Source: Blattamonas nauphoetae (Eukaryota; Preaxostyla; Oxymonadida). From it: 64,000 nt of DNA. This document shows positions 1-10,801 of the stretch, piece by piece (the stretch's first letter is position 1; every line of letters begins with the position of its first letter). A program made the position numbers and the translations under genes. The notes below the pieces were generated by a model, which was given only the letters and a program-made list of their open reading frames with translations, was not told where the DNA came from and did no database searches. The stretch lies in NCBI GenBank assembly GCA_033064195.1, contig JARBJD010000156.1:104155-168154 (forward strand), read 5' to 3'.

Positions 1-360
1 GTGAGCGCTGGATGAGAATCAGGGTCATGGCGGATGGGAGTGTCGCTGGTGGTCTGATGATGACTTGGTGGAAGGAAGCTCGATGTTAGGTTGAATGATA
101 CGTCAGGTTCGTTGAACGAAGACTGTTGAAACATTCAAGTAACTTTCATAAAACGACGTCTATGGACCTGATCTGATCCATTCCTTATTCTTGTGAGAAA
201 CTGACTGTGAACTCCGCATACCTTGATATTGACGATACCTGAACATTGGTGGGGGTCGTAACATTGTCTAAAATCCTTGGGACGAACAAAAAACGCCTTC
301 TCCCATCTTTCTGCTCGTCCTCTCGAATTAGGCTTGAAATGAAGCGCTCCTTCCAACATT
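1..360 (-). CDS. Partial unknown gene running off the left edge
   Basis: Two coding-looking blocks on the minus strand join in phase 0 across a probable intron of roughly 100 nt (donor GTATGC, acceptor CAACAG). The first block, from an ATG near 360 (MLEGALHFKPNSRGR...), ends ...GIVNIK. The second, from about position 130 leftwards, begins SSFNEPDVSFNLTSS and is rich in Ser, Pro and His, and it stays open to the window edge. I do not recognise a family; the start faintly recalls the opening strand of a PH-like fold, but too little is visible. Further minus-strand exons may lie upstream at about 380-770: short open stretches there are bounded by GTGAG and TTTGCAG, but they could not be joined with certainty. 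Whether this is the last part of a longer gene is unknown. Confidence 0.3.
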
Positions 361-864
361 TGATGCGAGTGTGCCAATCATTGTAGTATTTTCTCTGCTG
401 TAGTGCGTTTAGAATCGACAGATAGAGAAGGAAGTTAAAAAGGTGAAATGAGAAGATGTGGTTGAGAATGACTATCCAGGAACACCTGGAAACAAAAGAG
501 GATGAAAGAAGGGCGGAGATGAAGACACAAACGTCAGGAATCCTGCAAACGGATGAGGAGAGAACGAACTCAAAAGAAAGAGTCAAAGACGAGAATGAGA
601 ATGGAGAATGAAGCTCACCAAAATATCAACGACCTCAACGAGTTCTGCTTCAAAGATGAGGGGCAGGAATCGCAATGTGCCTTGATATTCACGAATTCAC
701 GTCACAAAGCAACGATCACGAGTTATCTGGACGAGTGATGGTTCCATGGAGATCAACACTTCACGCAGCACCCCGTTTCTGAGAGCTTTGCGGCGGCTTC
801 CGACATTTGTGGTGGGTGATCGAAGAGTGTCGGAAGTGGTTGTTGTGAACATGCTGCCCCGATC
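361..864. other. About 500 bp without a resolved gene
   Basis: No convincing single reading frame covers this stretch. On the minus strand there are splice-like signals (TTTGCAG near 550, GTGAGC near 615) and short open pieces that could be upstream exons of the left-edge gene. A short plus-strand frame at 553-738 has biased composition and no recognisable features. Confidence 0.3.
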
Positions 865-999
865 ATCGCTCACAAATGGCTCGCAGACGAGGAAGCGAAA
901 GGACTGGGAATCTGGTGAGAGTTGAAAAGGGCGAATCGATTGGGTTTTGAACAGCAGACGACAGATACCGCCTCAAGAGCATCCATCGAAGAGCCGACC

Positions 1000-3693
1000 T
1001 CACCTTCCTTCCACGCGATTGAAGACTGGGAGCTGATCCGCAGCCCGGCTGACGATTGGCGTCGCTCTGTGCTGAGCAGCAAACGAGATTGCGTTGACAG
1101 CCGTGTCGGGATAAGAGAACGAAGGAGCGACGTTGAAGAAGGAGGTGTCGAGGCGGGGAGTGTCCTCCACCTGGCGAGTGGAGGGAGCTGGCTGCACGTC
1201 GAGTGGGGAGAGGACAATGGAGTCGGATAAGAAGTGTTCGTGGCGAAGAGGGAGAGAGGAGTGCTGGTGTCTGTTCGCGTGAGAGATGGAGGTAAGGGCG
1301 AAATCGGACGAGGAAAGCGGGAAGAAGTCAGCATAGTTCGGGACAGGCTGTGACGAGTTGTGGACAAAACGAAGGAATGCTTGTGCAGGAGTAACGAAAG
1401 AGGAGTCGTTGAGCCCAAACTCAGCGTGGTTGAGGGAGGACACAGGAAACGACGAAGCATCCAACCGCGACTGGTTCATGACATCTCTTCGCTTCTCGTC
1501 GATTGGGCTGATGAACGAGTGCAGGAGGGACGTGTTTGCCTGAGACGAGTTCGTCACAGTCATCTGTCGTGCTTTGTTGTGACTGTGCCGATGCCTGCTC
1601 TGCTGTCCGTCGACCGAGTCGCGTGTGTTGTGTCTGCTTCTTCGATTGGGCGAGAGAGAGTCGTGAGCAGGTGAGGACGTGATGGTTGAGTGTCGATGGC
1701 TGTCTGGTTCGTCATCACGCTGTTGTTTCCTGCTCTTCTTTTTCTTTTTGGTGCTCGTTGAGCGATTCCGCTGTCCAGACAGTTCCAACTCGTCCATCGA
1801 TCGGGACAGCATCATTTTTCGCTCGCTTTCCGTTTCTGAAGACGACTCAGAAGGCGACTCAATCGAGCTGAGCATCAACCGAGCGAGAGCGTCGTTCCTG
1901 TCCTGCTTGGCCCGCCTCGCCTTCCTTCTGTGCTGGTTGGCGGAGATGTTGAGGAGGCTCTGTGCCAGCACCACACTTTGGTTCGTCGCCTCCTCCTTCA
2001 GCTGCACAATCTCGGCCATGCGCGTGTCGAGCAGCCTCTCCTTCTCGAAGAGCTGGCTCATTCCTCCTTCGATCTTGGCCTTCTCGTCTTCCAGTCGAGT
2101 GGATTCGGCCTTCACTCTCTCCCACTCTTTCTCGAGTTGAGCTGTTTGGAGTGTGGCGTGTTTCTCTCGTCGGAGAACCTCGTCGCTCAGAACAACAAAC
2201 TCTCTCACTCGGGCGTCGTTTGCTCTCACTTTGTTGTCGAAAGCAAGCAGCGCTTCGGCAAGATGGGCCTTGCTAACTCGAACAGATGCTTCGCGTTCAG
2301 CGACGATTCTTTCCTTTTCCGCGATCCGCAATTCCTTCTCAACCAGATCCAGTTCTCGGCGGCGGACGTCTTCCTGCTGTGTTCTCAGCTCATTTTGGAG
2401 AGAAACGTTAACACGATCCTCAATTTGGGGTGATGTTGGATTTTGGGTTGGGATGTTTGAGTCTTTGGTGGAGAGGATGCTTGGAGTGGGGGATTCGTGT
2501 GCAGATGGGATTTGACGTTTAAGTTCGTCAATTTCTTTCTTATGAGCGATTGTATTCTGTGAAAGAAGGGAAACCAATGTATCTTTTTCTGTATTCGCAG
2601 TTTTTGCTTGGTTTTGTGCCTCCACAAGCTGGAGACGGAGAGAATGGATGATGTTGTCCTTCTCGGGACACTTTGAGCAGGAAAGTGCAGACGAGGCTCG
2701 ATTCCCAGGCGGAAGTTCAGACAAAGGTTTCAATTCCAACGAATCTGTTGGAGATTGTTGGGTGAGCGATTTTGGTGCAAAATGAGGTGCATTTCTGGCA
2801 TTCTTGCGCCGTGCTACAACTGTTGATGATCCTGCTGTTGAGTGAAGTGGAGGATGCCCAACTCTTGAACTTGGGGAAGTGCTTCTCTGTTCATCAGGTT
2901 GAGGTTGTGGGATGGACGGTGGTTGACGTACACCAAACACGTCAGAAGTAAGGTCTGATTTTTGAGGGGCAGTGTTCGTAACTGGGAATTGTGCAGTGAT
3001 TGGTGTGACGGGTGTGTGGGAAGTTACTGGTTGAATGTGAGTCACTTGCTGTCGAGATTGTCTTGGGTCTGACGTGGGTGAAAATCTTGTAACTTGCTTT
3101 GGAGAAGTTTGCCGTTCCGGGATGTTGATATCAGTGAGGGATTGAGCATTTTGGGGAGATTGTGATGATGGTTGATTGAATCGAACACCTTTACTTGTGC
3201 GAGGGGCAGATGATTGATCACTATTCAGATACATGGGGACAGATTGAACTATTTGTTGAGAGTCGAGTTGAATTGGCTGCGGAGACGACTTTCGAGAGGG
3301 AAGTGATTGATAGGTGGCGAGTGGTGATGTGGGAGGAATATAGACAGCTGTCTTTGTATTCTGTTGAGGAACTTGAATTGATGTTGGTTTTTGGTTGGAA
3401 GACTGTTGAGTTTGAGTCGAGAGAGTCTCTGGTGTGGTCTTAGATTGAGTTGGACCAGATCCAAATACATCTAATCTCATGAGAAACAGAGACAAATGAG
3501 CGAAATTCGAAAAGATTGAAAGGAATACGAAAAATTCAGGTCAAATGATCGATCATTTGAGAACAGCTGCAAAAGCGATTCAAAAAATACTTCTTCCTTG
3601 TGTTCCACCGCCAAGTGAAAATAAGGATGATCTGTTGGCCTCAGAGGTAGTGATAGGGATTTGGAGAGAATTTTTTGGGCCTCCAAAGCTCAT
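1000..3693 (-). CDS. Coiled-coil protein with Q/S/P-rich N-terminus, two exons
   Basis: Not assigned to a family. Exon 1 (3609-3693) starts MSFGGPKNSL and joins in phase across a 138-nt intron (3471-3608, donor GTGGAA, acceptor ATTAG) to the long exon. The product is about 851 residues. Roughly the first 270 are low-complexity, rich in Ser, Gln, Pro and Thr. Two heptad-rich segments follow, one near residues 285-330 and a long one of about 150 residues with runs of Glu, Lys, Arg and Leu. Next come a Ser/Glu-rich patch (SSIESPSESSSETESE), a lysine tract and a disordered His/Ser-rich tail. The architecture suits a cytoskeletal or scaffold protein, but that is inference. The TGA at 1000 sits inside a possible donor (AAG|GTGAGG). 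Splicing to a CACCAG acceptor near 912 would replace the end with a short tail stopping near 865. It diverges from the gene at 3815 across 121 bp. Confidence 0.75.
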
Positions 3694-3814
3694 GGGTCGC
3701 TAATAAAAAGTGTTGTTTGATCAACCCTTGGCCACGAAGATAAGATGATCGACCCGCTGGACTTTTTACGAAATTCAGAAAGCAAACTGTCCTGGAAAGT
3801 GATACCCAGAAGCC
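3694..3814. promoter_or_regulatory. Short divergent intergenic region
   Basis: The 121 bp between the start codons of the minus-strand coiled-coil gene (ATG at 3693) and the plus-strand RG-repeat gene (ATG at 3815) must hold both 5' regions. No recognisable promoter element was seen. Confidence 0.35.
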
Positions 3815-6800
3815 ATGTGTGGTTGCCAGTCATCGAAGCAGCCTGTCGAAGATCCGCCACCTCGTAAAAAGGAGTATCAAAAGGATACACTCGACTGGAA
3901 CTCAACAATGACTCAAATTGTCGACATCTTCAATGATCCGGCGCTAGCTGCCCCGGAAAAGGATTGGACCCGGTTTGTGATCCACATTTTTCAAACATAT
4001 TTCACCGTCATTTCTTCTCTTCTCCCTTTCAACTGATTCGACCGTGCTGCATCTTCTGACAGATTCTCTCCGCATATGATCATCAAAACACAACAAAATG
4101 GAATCTTATTCGATAGTACTTCCGTTGACTCCATGGCAGACGGTATGTTTTCATTATTCAACTCACTTTCAACCAAGCGGACATTCGCGCTCTTCTTACA
4201 ATTGTCTGTCTTGTCGAACCGTATCGTTTTGATGAATTATGTCAAACAATCCAACGATTGAAGTCAGGACAACAGTGGCTAACAGATGTTTGCGTTTTTC
4301 GTCAAGAATCCTTACTCTTCACAACTCCAGCCCACCTCCTTCAAAAAGCGAATAAAGGAGACAATTATTGAAGGAAGTCCGACCCATAACGTAATGCGGA
4401 GTTTGCTCATATTGTTTATCATCGAATGTCAGTTGCCACTCAATCGTTCCCTGCTCCACTTTTCATCAACACTTCTGTGGCTCTCACCCCTCTGTATCAG
4501 GTCCGTTCTCTTGGCTCTGTTTTAACTATTGCCCTCTCTCTTTCGTTTACAGTGTCCAGACAACAAACTCTGGACTATCACGTTTGATTTCGACCTCCCC
4601 AAAAAATCGCCTTCATACAATCTCACGCACGCTGATATGACGTCAAAACTCATGTTCCTGGACTTATTTGCTCTTGATGCACACTCTCAAAACAATGACA
4701 GTCAAAACAGCGACAATAACAACCAAAACTCAGCACGCAATTCGCAACACGAAAAAGCATCGGTTGACAATGAAGAAATGCGTCTCGATGCTGCTGAATC
4801 ACCAAACACATTTGCTGATGAAGAAGAAGCCGGCAGGGACGGAGAAACAGACGCCGCTCCTCAGCCACCTGTCATTCATTTGAAAGCGACCCACTACAAG
4901 TCGCATCGGACCCTCCCACCAGTGTGTCAGCTCCTTCTCCTCATGTCTTCCATCATAGTACTGCACTTTCGACACGATATTAACGGCAGACTTCGATATT
5001 CTCTCCTCAAAGCGCATCCTCGCAAATATTGAAAAGGCTGGCTTCACAAAAGACACACTCGTCGAATACTTCAAGATCCACGACGAGATGACAATCGACT
5101 TCAAAAAATTCGTTTTTGACGACCCACAATCTGTCCACCAGCCGGAATGTCGCCAGTTCCTCCAACGCTTCAACCTGCCTGACGACGAGGTCGAGCAGAT
5201 TCTGCAGTCAGGTCCTGCCGAGCGAAAGGACGACGCGGAGTCGGCACTCGGTGGGGAAAGCGCAGACTCGGACGTCCCCAGTCCAGACACGAAGAACCAC
5301 GCTCCCGTCCATTTTGAGGGAATGGGTGATCTCGCAAGCGAAAGGGACAACGACGACGCGATGGATCGACAGGACGATTATTTCCAACGCGACAGAAAGC
5401 ACACGTCAGTTGCGACGATCCACTCGTCGGAGATTGATGAAAGACACACGCACGAAAGAGAAGATGTGGACAACCCCGTTGCGATGGAAGTGTCAGAAGC
5501 AGAGGAAGCGCCAGTGACGAAGAAAAAGGGGAAGAAAGGAAAGAAGAAGAAGGGGAAGAAGAAGAAGAAGAGAGTCGGATCGGTCGGAACAGCACCGAAC
5601 ACACCGGAGCCTGATCTCGTCGCAGCCACTCGCTCTCCTTCGCCCTCCCCCACAGACGAGGGCCAGTCCGCGCGAAGGGAAGCACTGCATTCCAGAACAC
5701 CTTCCCCCATCGCCCCAACCAGCTCTCGCCGTCCAACTCCACTTTCGAGTCGGGAGTCGATGCCACCGATGCCTAACTCGGACAGTGACTCGAGTGCGCC
5801 TGTTCCACTCACGCCGCAGGATGCAATTCGACAAGTGTCCTACGCAGACAGTGATTCGAGTCTTCCTTCGCCCGAATATTCGCCTGTGCCGCCGTCTGAC
5901 GTCGCTCCTCGTCCGCAGGAAATGACAATCCGAGGAAGGGGACGAGGGAGAGGAGCGGCGACCACGACTGTGCGAGGGGCTGGAGAGCGGGGACGAGGAA
6001 CAGTGCGAGGACGAGGAACAGTGCGAGGACGAGGGGCTGTGCGGGGAAGAGGCGGAGCTGCTCAGCTGGCCGCTTCTTCAGCTGCTGATCGGATGGAGAC
6101 GTCTGATCCCGAATCGCCTCTCTTGTCAGCACGTGCCACACCACCAGCCTCGAAACGAGCGAAGAAGAGGGAGAGCTCACCTGACACGAGCGACTCGGAG
6201 GTGACGCGGCTGAAGCGAGAGACGAGCGTGTCGGATGAGAGTCGAGAAGAAGAGAGACCGAAGCCAACACCTGTCGTCCAGCAAACTCCGACTGAGTTGG
6301 CAGTGTCGAGGGGAAGGGGTGTGCGAGGGAGAGGAGGGACAGTGAGGGGGGCAGCACGGGGACGCGGAGGGGCGAATCTCTCTCGCTCGGAACAAGCTGT
6401 GTCGACTCCATCCGCAACAGTGGAACCAGCACTGTCTGTGTCGGTGCGGGGAAGAGGAGCACCCATGCGAGGAGCACCAATGCGAGGACGAGGAGGGCGA
6501 GGGACGGCAAGGACAGTGGCAACAGCCCCGTCGTCTCAGCGGTCCACCACACCGCAGAGGTCAGCCTCGCCCAAACGCCAGGTTCTTTCAGAGGAATCTG
6601 AGTCACTCGACACCAGCGATTCAGAAGCCGACAATGTGCAGAGACCGGCACAGCCACTCGCAGCGTCTCGAGGAGCACGCGGAGGGGCGCTGAGAGGACG
6701 AGGGGCTGTTCGGGCACGCGGCAGAGGGCGAGGAGCAGCGCAGGCAGCGACGACTCGATCGGCGACACAGCCACAGCGTGAACGAGATCTTAATTCGGAC

Positions 6801-7049
6801 ACGGAGACGAGCGATTCGGATGAAGGGACGAAAAAGATGAGTGAGAAGCCACCAGCGAATCGAAGACCACCGCCTGCACGATCTCACTCGCCAGACACAA
6901 GCGACTCGGAAGTGAGCGATGCTGTGTCAAGGTCACCGTCGTCTTCGTCCATCACTCCACTCCAACCAACAAAGACGCAGAACACGCCACTCGCAGCCAG
7001 CACCGTCCGAGGGAGGGGCAGAGGGAGAGGACGAGGGCGTGGATCCTAA
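3815..7049 (+). CDS. Multi-exon protein with KKGK tract and RG/RGG repeats
   Basis: Exon 1 (3815-3972) starts MCGCQSSKQPVE. An intron (3973-4062, GTTTGT...ACAG) leads in phase to exon 2 (4063-4142), and a 35-nt intron (4143-4177) to exon 3, which reads ADIRALLTIVCLVEPYRFDE. Between about 4360 and 5035 the frame changes several times and the exon borders could not all be fixed, so tiny introns or assembly indels are possible. From about 5035 to the TAA at 7049 one frame is open: an acidic segment, a lysine tract (KKKGKKGKKKKGKKKKKR), then Ser/Asp-rich text interleaved with four RG blocks (RGRGRGRG, VRGRGTVRGRGAVRGRG and similar) at roughly 5930-6060, 6300-6385, 6450-6510 and 6670-6745, and a closing RGRGRGRGRGS. 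RG/RGG repeats usually bind RNA or G-rich nucleic acid and are arginine-methylation targets. A nucleolar or RNP role is therefore plausible, but the N-terminal domain is unrecognised. Confidence 0.65.
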
Positions 7050-7171
7050 TCTTCATTTGGGATGTTTGGAGCGATTCTGTTGCTTTCTTTTGGGCCTCAC
7101 ATCACTCTCTCGCACGGCGCAAGATTCATTTTTCGTGTCTCACACGAACGTCGAAGATTCAATCCTTTTGA

Positions 7172-8237
7172 TCAAACATGAACATTCAATGTTTTGCAGA
7201 ACACGAAGATGAATATACGATGGCCTGTGATGAAAAGAGAAACGAACAACGTGCTCTCGCCAGACTGGCTCAAAATAATAATAATCAAATCAACAAAACG
7301 GGAGCAGTTTTGCAGATGAAGTGATTTTCCGAACGAAATTGAGGATCTGAGAGGAGGAATAACTGGAAGAGTGACAGAAATGGGGGCAAACAGTGCGTGA
7401 ATAGTGAGTGTCTGGTCCAGCAAAGGATGTTCTGTGGAGAGAGTGAGGTTCATCTGAATGACTTTGGAGTCACAGACGGAGAACACAACCAGCCGGGTGA
7501 CAGGGCTTGTCTGAAAAGTGAGGAAGAGTGAAAAGAAGACTAATTCTGTCTTTAAGGTCGGCCAGGGACAAATCGTGTCGATTGGTTCCCCATTTCGCCC
7601 TCGTTTGCGCGAATGGAAGACCGAGACGGTGCAGCCACACGGGATTGCGAGGAAGGTGAGGCCAGCGTCAATCAGAGCGATGGTCGCACAGTTCAAACAA
7701 CAAGACAAGAGCTACAATGAATATAAGGGCCATGCAAGAGAATGAGTCGTTCAAATGACGGTAAGACAAACACTTCCATCATCCGATTCGACAGCGATGC
7801 AGATGGCGAGATCCAGACACGTGATGGCGCTGGCGTCGAGATGGCAAGCGAAGATTGTTGTGAGAGCCTGTTCAGCAGCGCGGTAGGACTGGGAATGGAT
7901 CTTGTCATGAGAGGAATACTCGTTTTCTTCGTCCTCGAAGAGGTACACGTGGAGGTTTGGCTTCTCATCTCCGCTGGCACAACTGACCTCAAGCTCACTC
8001 TGTAGAACGACAGCCCTCACGTTTGTTCTTCCTTAAAATATTATAAGAGAGATTGTTTCAAATCATGAAAAAGTGAGCGGATTAACCTTGTGCATATGTT
8101 ATTGATCCTGGAGATCTGCTTGCCGATTGGTAGTTTGTGCAAAACACGGAATCCATCATCGATGCCCAGTGGGCCGAAGTGGAAGCCGGAATCGTTGACC
8201 CATAACATGTTTTATTCACTCGAGTTCTATCAATCAT
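7172..8237 (-). CDS. Exosome RNase PH-type subunit, RRP46/EXOSC5-like
   Basis: Three exons join in phase: 8087-8237, 7772-8031 and 7712 downwards, with introns 8032-8086 (55 nt) and 7712-7771 (60 nt). The spliced text carries the RNase PH hallmarks: SRSPGSITYAQG, matching the DGSxxxxxG.T strand, and SDDGSLLSCCLNCATIALID, which closely follows EXOSC5 [20 protein letters not shown]. In eukaryotes these subunits form the six-membered ring of the RNA exosome, which is catalytically inactive in most species and channels RNA to Rrp44/Rrp6. The ATG at 8237 keeps the frame open from the start; ATG ATG at 8159 is an alternative. The reading frame after about 7640 is longer than usual for the family (about 316 residues against about 235), so another intron near 7520-7560 (TTTTCAG) or a lineage-specific tail is likely. 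Its start codon overlaps that of the glycosylase gene on the other strand. Confidence 0.65.
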
Positions 8238-8238
8238 G
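8235..8238. promoter_or_regulatory. Overlapping divergent start codons (CATG)
   Basis: The palindrome CATG holds both initiation codons: ATG at 8236-8238 for the plus-strand glycosylase and ATG at 8237-8235 for the minus-strand exosome subunit. If both starts are used, each gene's 5' UTR and promoter lie inside the other gene. Confidence 0.45.
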
Positions 8239-9418
8239 ACCTATTCTCCGAATATTCCGAGAAATCTTTCTGAGCCCTCTCCTCCAATCACTCCCACTAA
8301 ACGCCAATCATCGACACCCTCAACTTCGAAAATAACCATTGGAACACCAGAGAAAACAACGCCTCGTGCATCTGCTTCTGCAGATATTGGTTCTTTTTTC
8401 ACCCCAAAACGAAACATTAACAAAAAAGTGATGAATCAATTTGAGAAAGCCCAAGCGCTTGAAGTAGTTCGACAAAAATGCCTGAACAATCTTTCGCTGT
8501 ATGTTCTCGCCTCTTCCATTATATCAATCTTCATAACCAAGACCCCTTCGCGACACTGCAACGACGCTCGTTTTTGGACGAGGAAATGCGGATGCTCGTC
8601 TCATGATCATCGGCGAGAGTCCAGGTGCTGAAGAAGACAGACAAGGACAGCCGTTCGTCGGTGCATCAGGCCGAGTCCTCAAAGACCTCCTCAAGCTCGT
8701 CGACCTGGACGAGGGGGACATCTACATCTGCAACGTGATCAAGTACCGCCCGCCCCAGAATCGGGACGCTCATGCTCCGGAAATCAAGGCCCATGCGCCG
8801 TACCTCATTGACCAGGTGAAGATTGTGGAGCCTGATGTCATTGTCACGATGGGCAACCTTGCCACTAAGTTTGTTCTGAATGGGTTCAATCCTGTTGGGC
8901 TGTCGAAGCAGAAGGGCATCTTTGAAGTGCGCGGCGTTGTCTATCAAGTGTACCTCCCCCAATCCTCCCAAAAGTGTGCTGTCTTCCCCACCCTCCATCC
9001 CGCAGCGACTCTCCACCAGGACGACAACAGACAGTACCTCTACGCCGACATGAACACCCTTGGCCAGCTCTTGAAGGCTCACGGCACGGCTGGCCTCATT
9101 CCTCAGCCTGCGCCGTCATCTCTTCGATTTGAACCACGAAACACGTCAACTGAAAACAAACCTCAACTTGCACAGCTCAATCACACGCCTCTTGACGCAG
9201 GGAAAGGGACAGAGAAAGAAATTAAGGACGAATGGGCAGATGGATGTGAATCGTTGATGGATGAAGACGTGATCGCATTTGATGACCCGATGCCAGAGCC
9301 TGTGGACAAAGTCGATGCCGTCCCACAATCAACCACTCCAGATGCACCAACAACACCGTCAAGAGGAGGGTCATCTCTGTTGAACAGGCTCCATCCGAAG
9401 CAAGTCGCAACAGGGTGA
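8236..9418 (+). CDS. Family-4 uracil-DNA glycosylase with lost Fe-S ligands
   Basis: Two exons (8236-8498 and 8542-9418) flank a 43-nt intron and give 379 residues. The core is the type-4 UDG found mainly in bacteria and archaea: motif 1 GESPGAEED (from residue 112), [30 protein letters not shown] and the C-terminal motif PTLHPAATL (His240). The enzyme removes uracil from DNA to start base-excision repair. Family members normally bind a [4Fe-4S] cluster through four cysteines (CxxC at the start, one in LKCRPP, one in the xxCxPYL motif). Here Cys82 remains, but the others are Asn85, Tyr156 and His172, so the cluster is probably absent. The N-terminal ~75 residues are a disordered Ser/Thr/Pro-rich extension containing [10 protein letters not shown] (from residue 50), which resembles a PCNA-binding PIP box and the UNG2 tail. 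The acidic C-terminal extension is also unusual. An ancient transfer from prokaryotes, now intron-bearing, is the likely origin. Confidence 0.88.
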
Positions 9419-9584
9419 GGAATGAAGGATATTAGCGTTCTCTGTTTTCGTTTCGACAGTCTTGCTTTGAGGACATGCGGTTGTACAAATGGTGATGAAA
9501 TGATCTCACAAGATGGCAGACTGAATGAAAACAAGAAGGACCAAAGGAATACACAACAAAGACAGCCAGCGCAGGATGATGATT

Positions 9585-10683
9585 TCATTGTTCCCAATCA
9601 GAACCTTCTGACTCCGTCAGATCGTCCTTTTCATCATCAACTTGATCTTCTGGCGGTTTTTCTTGAATTTCAGACGAGACAATCTGCTCAGCTCGGTCTG
9701 TCCGATCAGCTGGAGATTCGTGTGAGAAGACGATGTCCAGCTGCTGTCCCGGTTCAATTCCGATGGAAGGCCGGAGTGAGCTTTCATACCTGCGCAGGTG
9801 GACAATAATGTACATGTTGATATCCACGGGCTGAGAGAGGTAAGGGAACAGGCCGCCTGTTTTTGTTTGGAAGAGGTACGCGTTGGGGTAGCTCTTCGCG
9901 ATGTATTCAGACGAGCGGAAGACCTGCTTTGAACAATCGTTGGGGAGAATGATTGATATCTTCTCTGCCTCAATGACCGGGTGAGCCAATTTCTTCCATC
10001 TTCCTTTGAGAGCGTATCGTGCTCCTAAAATCTCCCGTGAGGCATTCTGAAGGAGGTACATAACCAGTCTTCGGGCTGATTCGTTGTCTTGGCCGGGCTC
10101 TGGTTCAGAGATATCCTCCAAAATGAGGGTTTTGAGAGAACTCGCAGGAGCAAGTATTTTACTGGAGAGGTAAGTTGTGAATAGGACCATACTCTTCTTC
10201 AAAACGTCGGAACTTGCGATTACTGCAGAATGAATTCACGAGAATGAGGGATTTCACCCTCGATTGATGACGTTTAGTGTAGTGGAGGGCAATGAATCCT
10301 CCCAGGCCAGATCCGAGGATGTGGCACTGTTGTACGTTGAGAGAAATGAGAAACTTATCAAAGCTATGGACCATCGACGAAAACGACGAACAATCTGGGA
10401 TTTCAGTCGCGATTACTCGAATGCCTTGTTGAGAGAGAGTCTGAACTTGCTGGAAGAACACTCCAGCGCTTTCCATGGTGCTGGGAATGCAAACAAGAGT
10501 AGGGGCATTCTCTTCTCCTTCACAAAAGTAATTCCAGGTCACTGGTTTGTTAATCGAGACATTCACCTAAAGAGGCGAGAATTGATTAAAAAGACACAAT
10601 ACCCGGCGATATGGAGTTGATTCGAGGAAACTTTTGTAAGACGGAAGAAGTGAAGACTCTGGAATGGAGGCATTAACCCCCAT
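9585..10683 (-). CDS. SPG21: Maspardin (SPG21-like alpha/beta-hydrolase fold)
   Basis: Three exons (10603-10683, 10193-10566, 9585-10161) are separated by introns of 36 and 31 nt; all junctions are in phase and give 343 residues. Recognition rests on the maspardin-specific order: SYKSFLESTPYRR at the start (human DYNWFRGTVPLKK), GVFFQQVQTL, HILGSGLGGFIALHY, LILVNSF, and near the end YPNAYLFQTKTGGLFPYLS followed by INMYIIVHL. Human maspardin is an endosome/trans-Golgi associated protein that binds CD4, ALDH16A1 and Rab7; loss causes Mast syndrome. The nucleophile elbow reads GSGLGG instead of human GASLGG, so the serine position is glycine and hydrolase activity is unlikely. A charged, acidic C-terminal extension follows the domain. 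The gene diverges from the RRM gene (ATG at 10802) over 118 bp. Confidence 0.88.
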
Positions 10684-10801
10684 GCGAATGACTCCGATCC
10701 TCCCCTCCATTTTTTCTAGACTCGGACTTTATCCTTTTCTATTCTTTATTCATCACCACTTTTTTGAGTGCTTCACTTTTGTTGTTATTCTGTCGTTTTT
10801 G
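10684..10801. promoter_or_regulatory. Divergent intergenic region, maspardin / RRM gene
   Basis: These 118 bp separate the two ATGs. The stretch is T-rich on the plus strand. I see no defined element. Confidence 0.3.

Noticed and set aside
5809-6774. Long minus-strand frame opposite the RG-repeat gene
   Set aside because: It mirrors the low-complexity, stop-poor coding strand; the plus frame has the RG and lysine blocks and a continuous exon.
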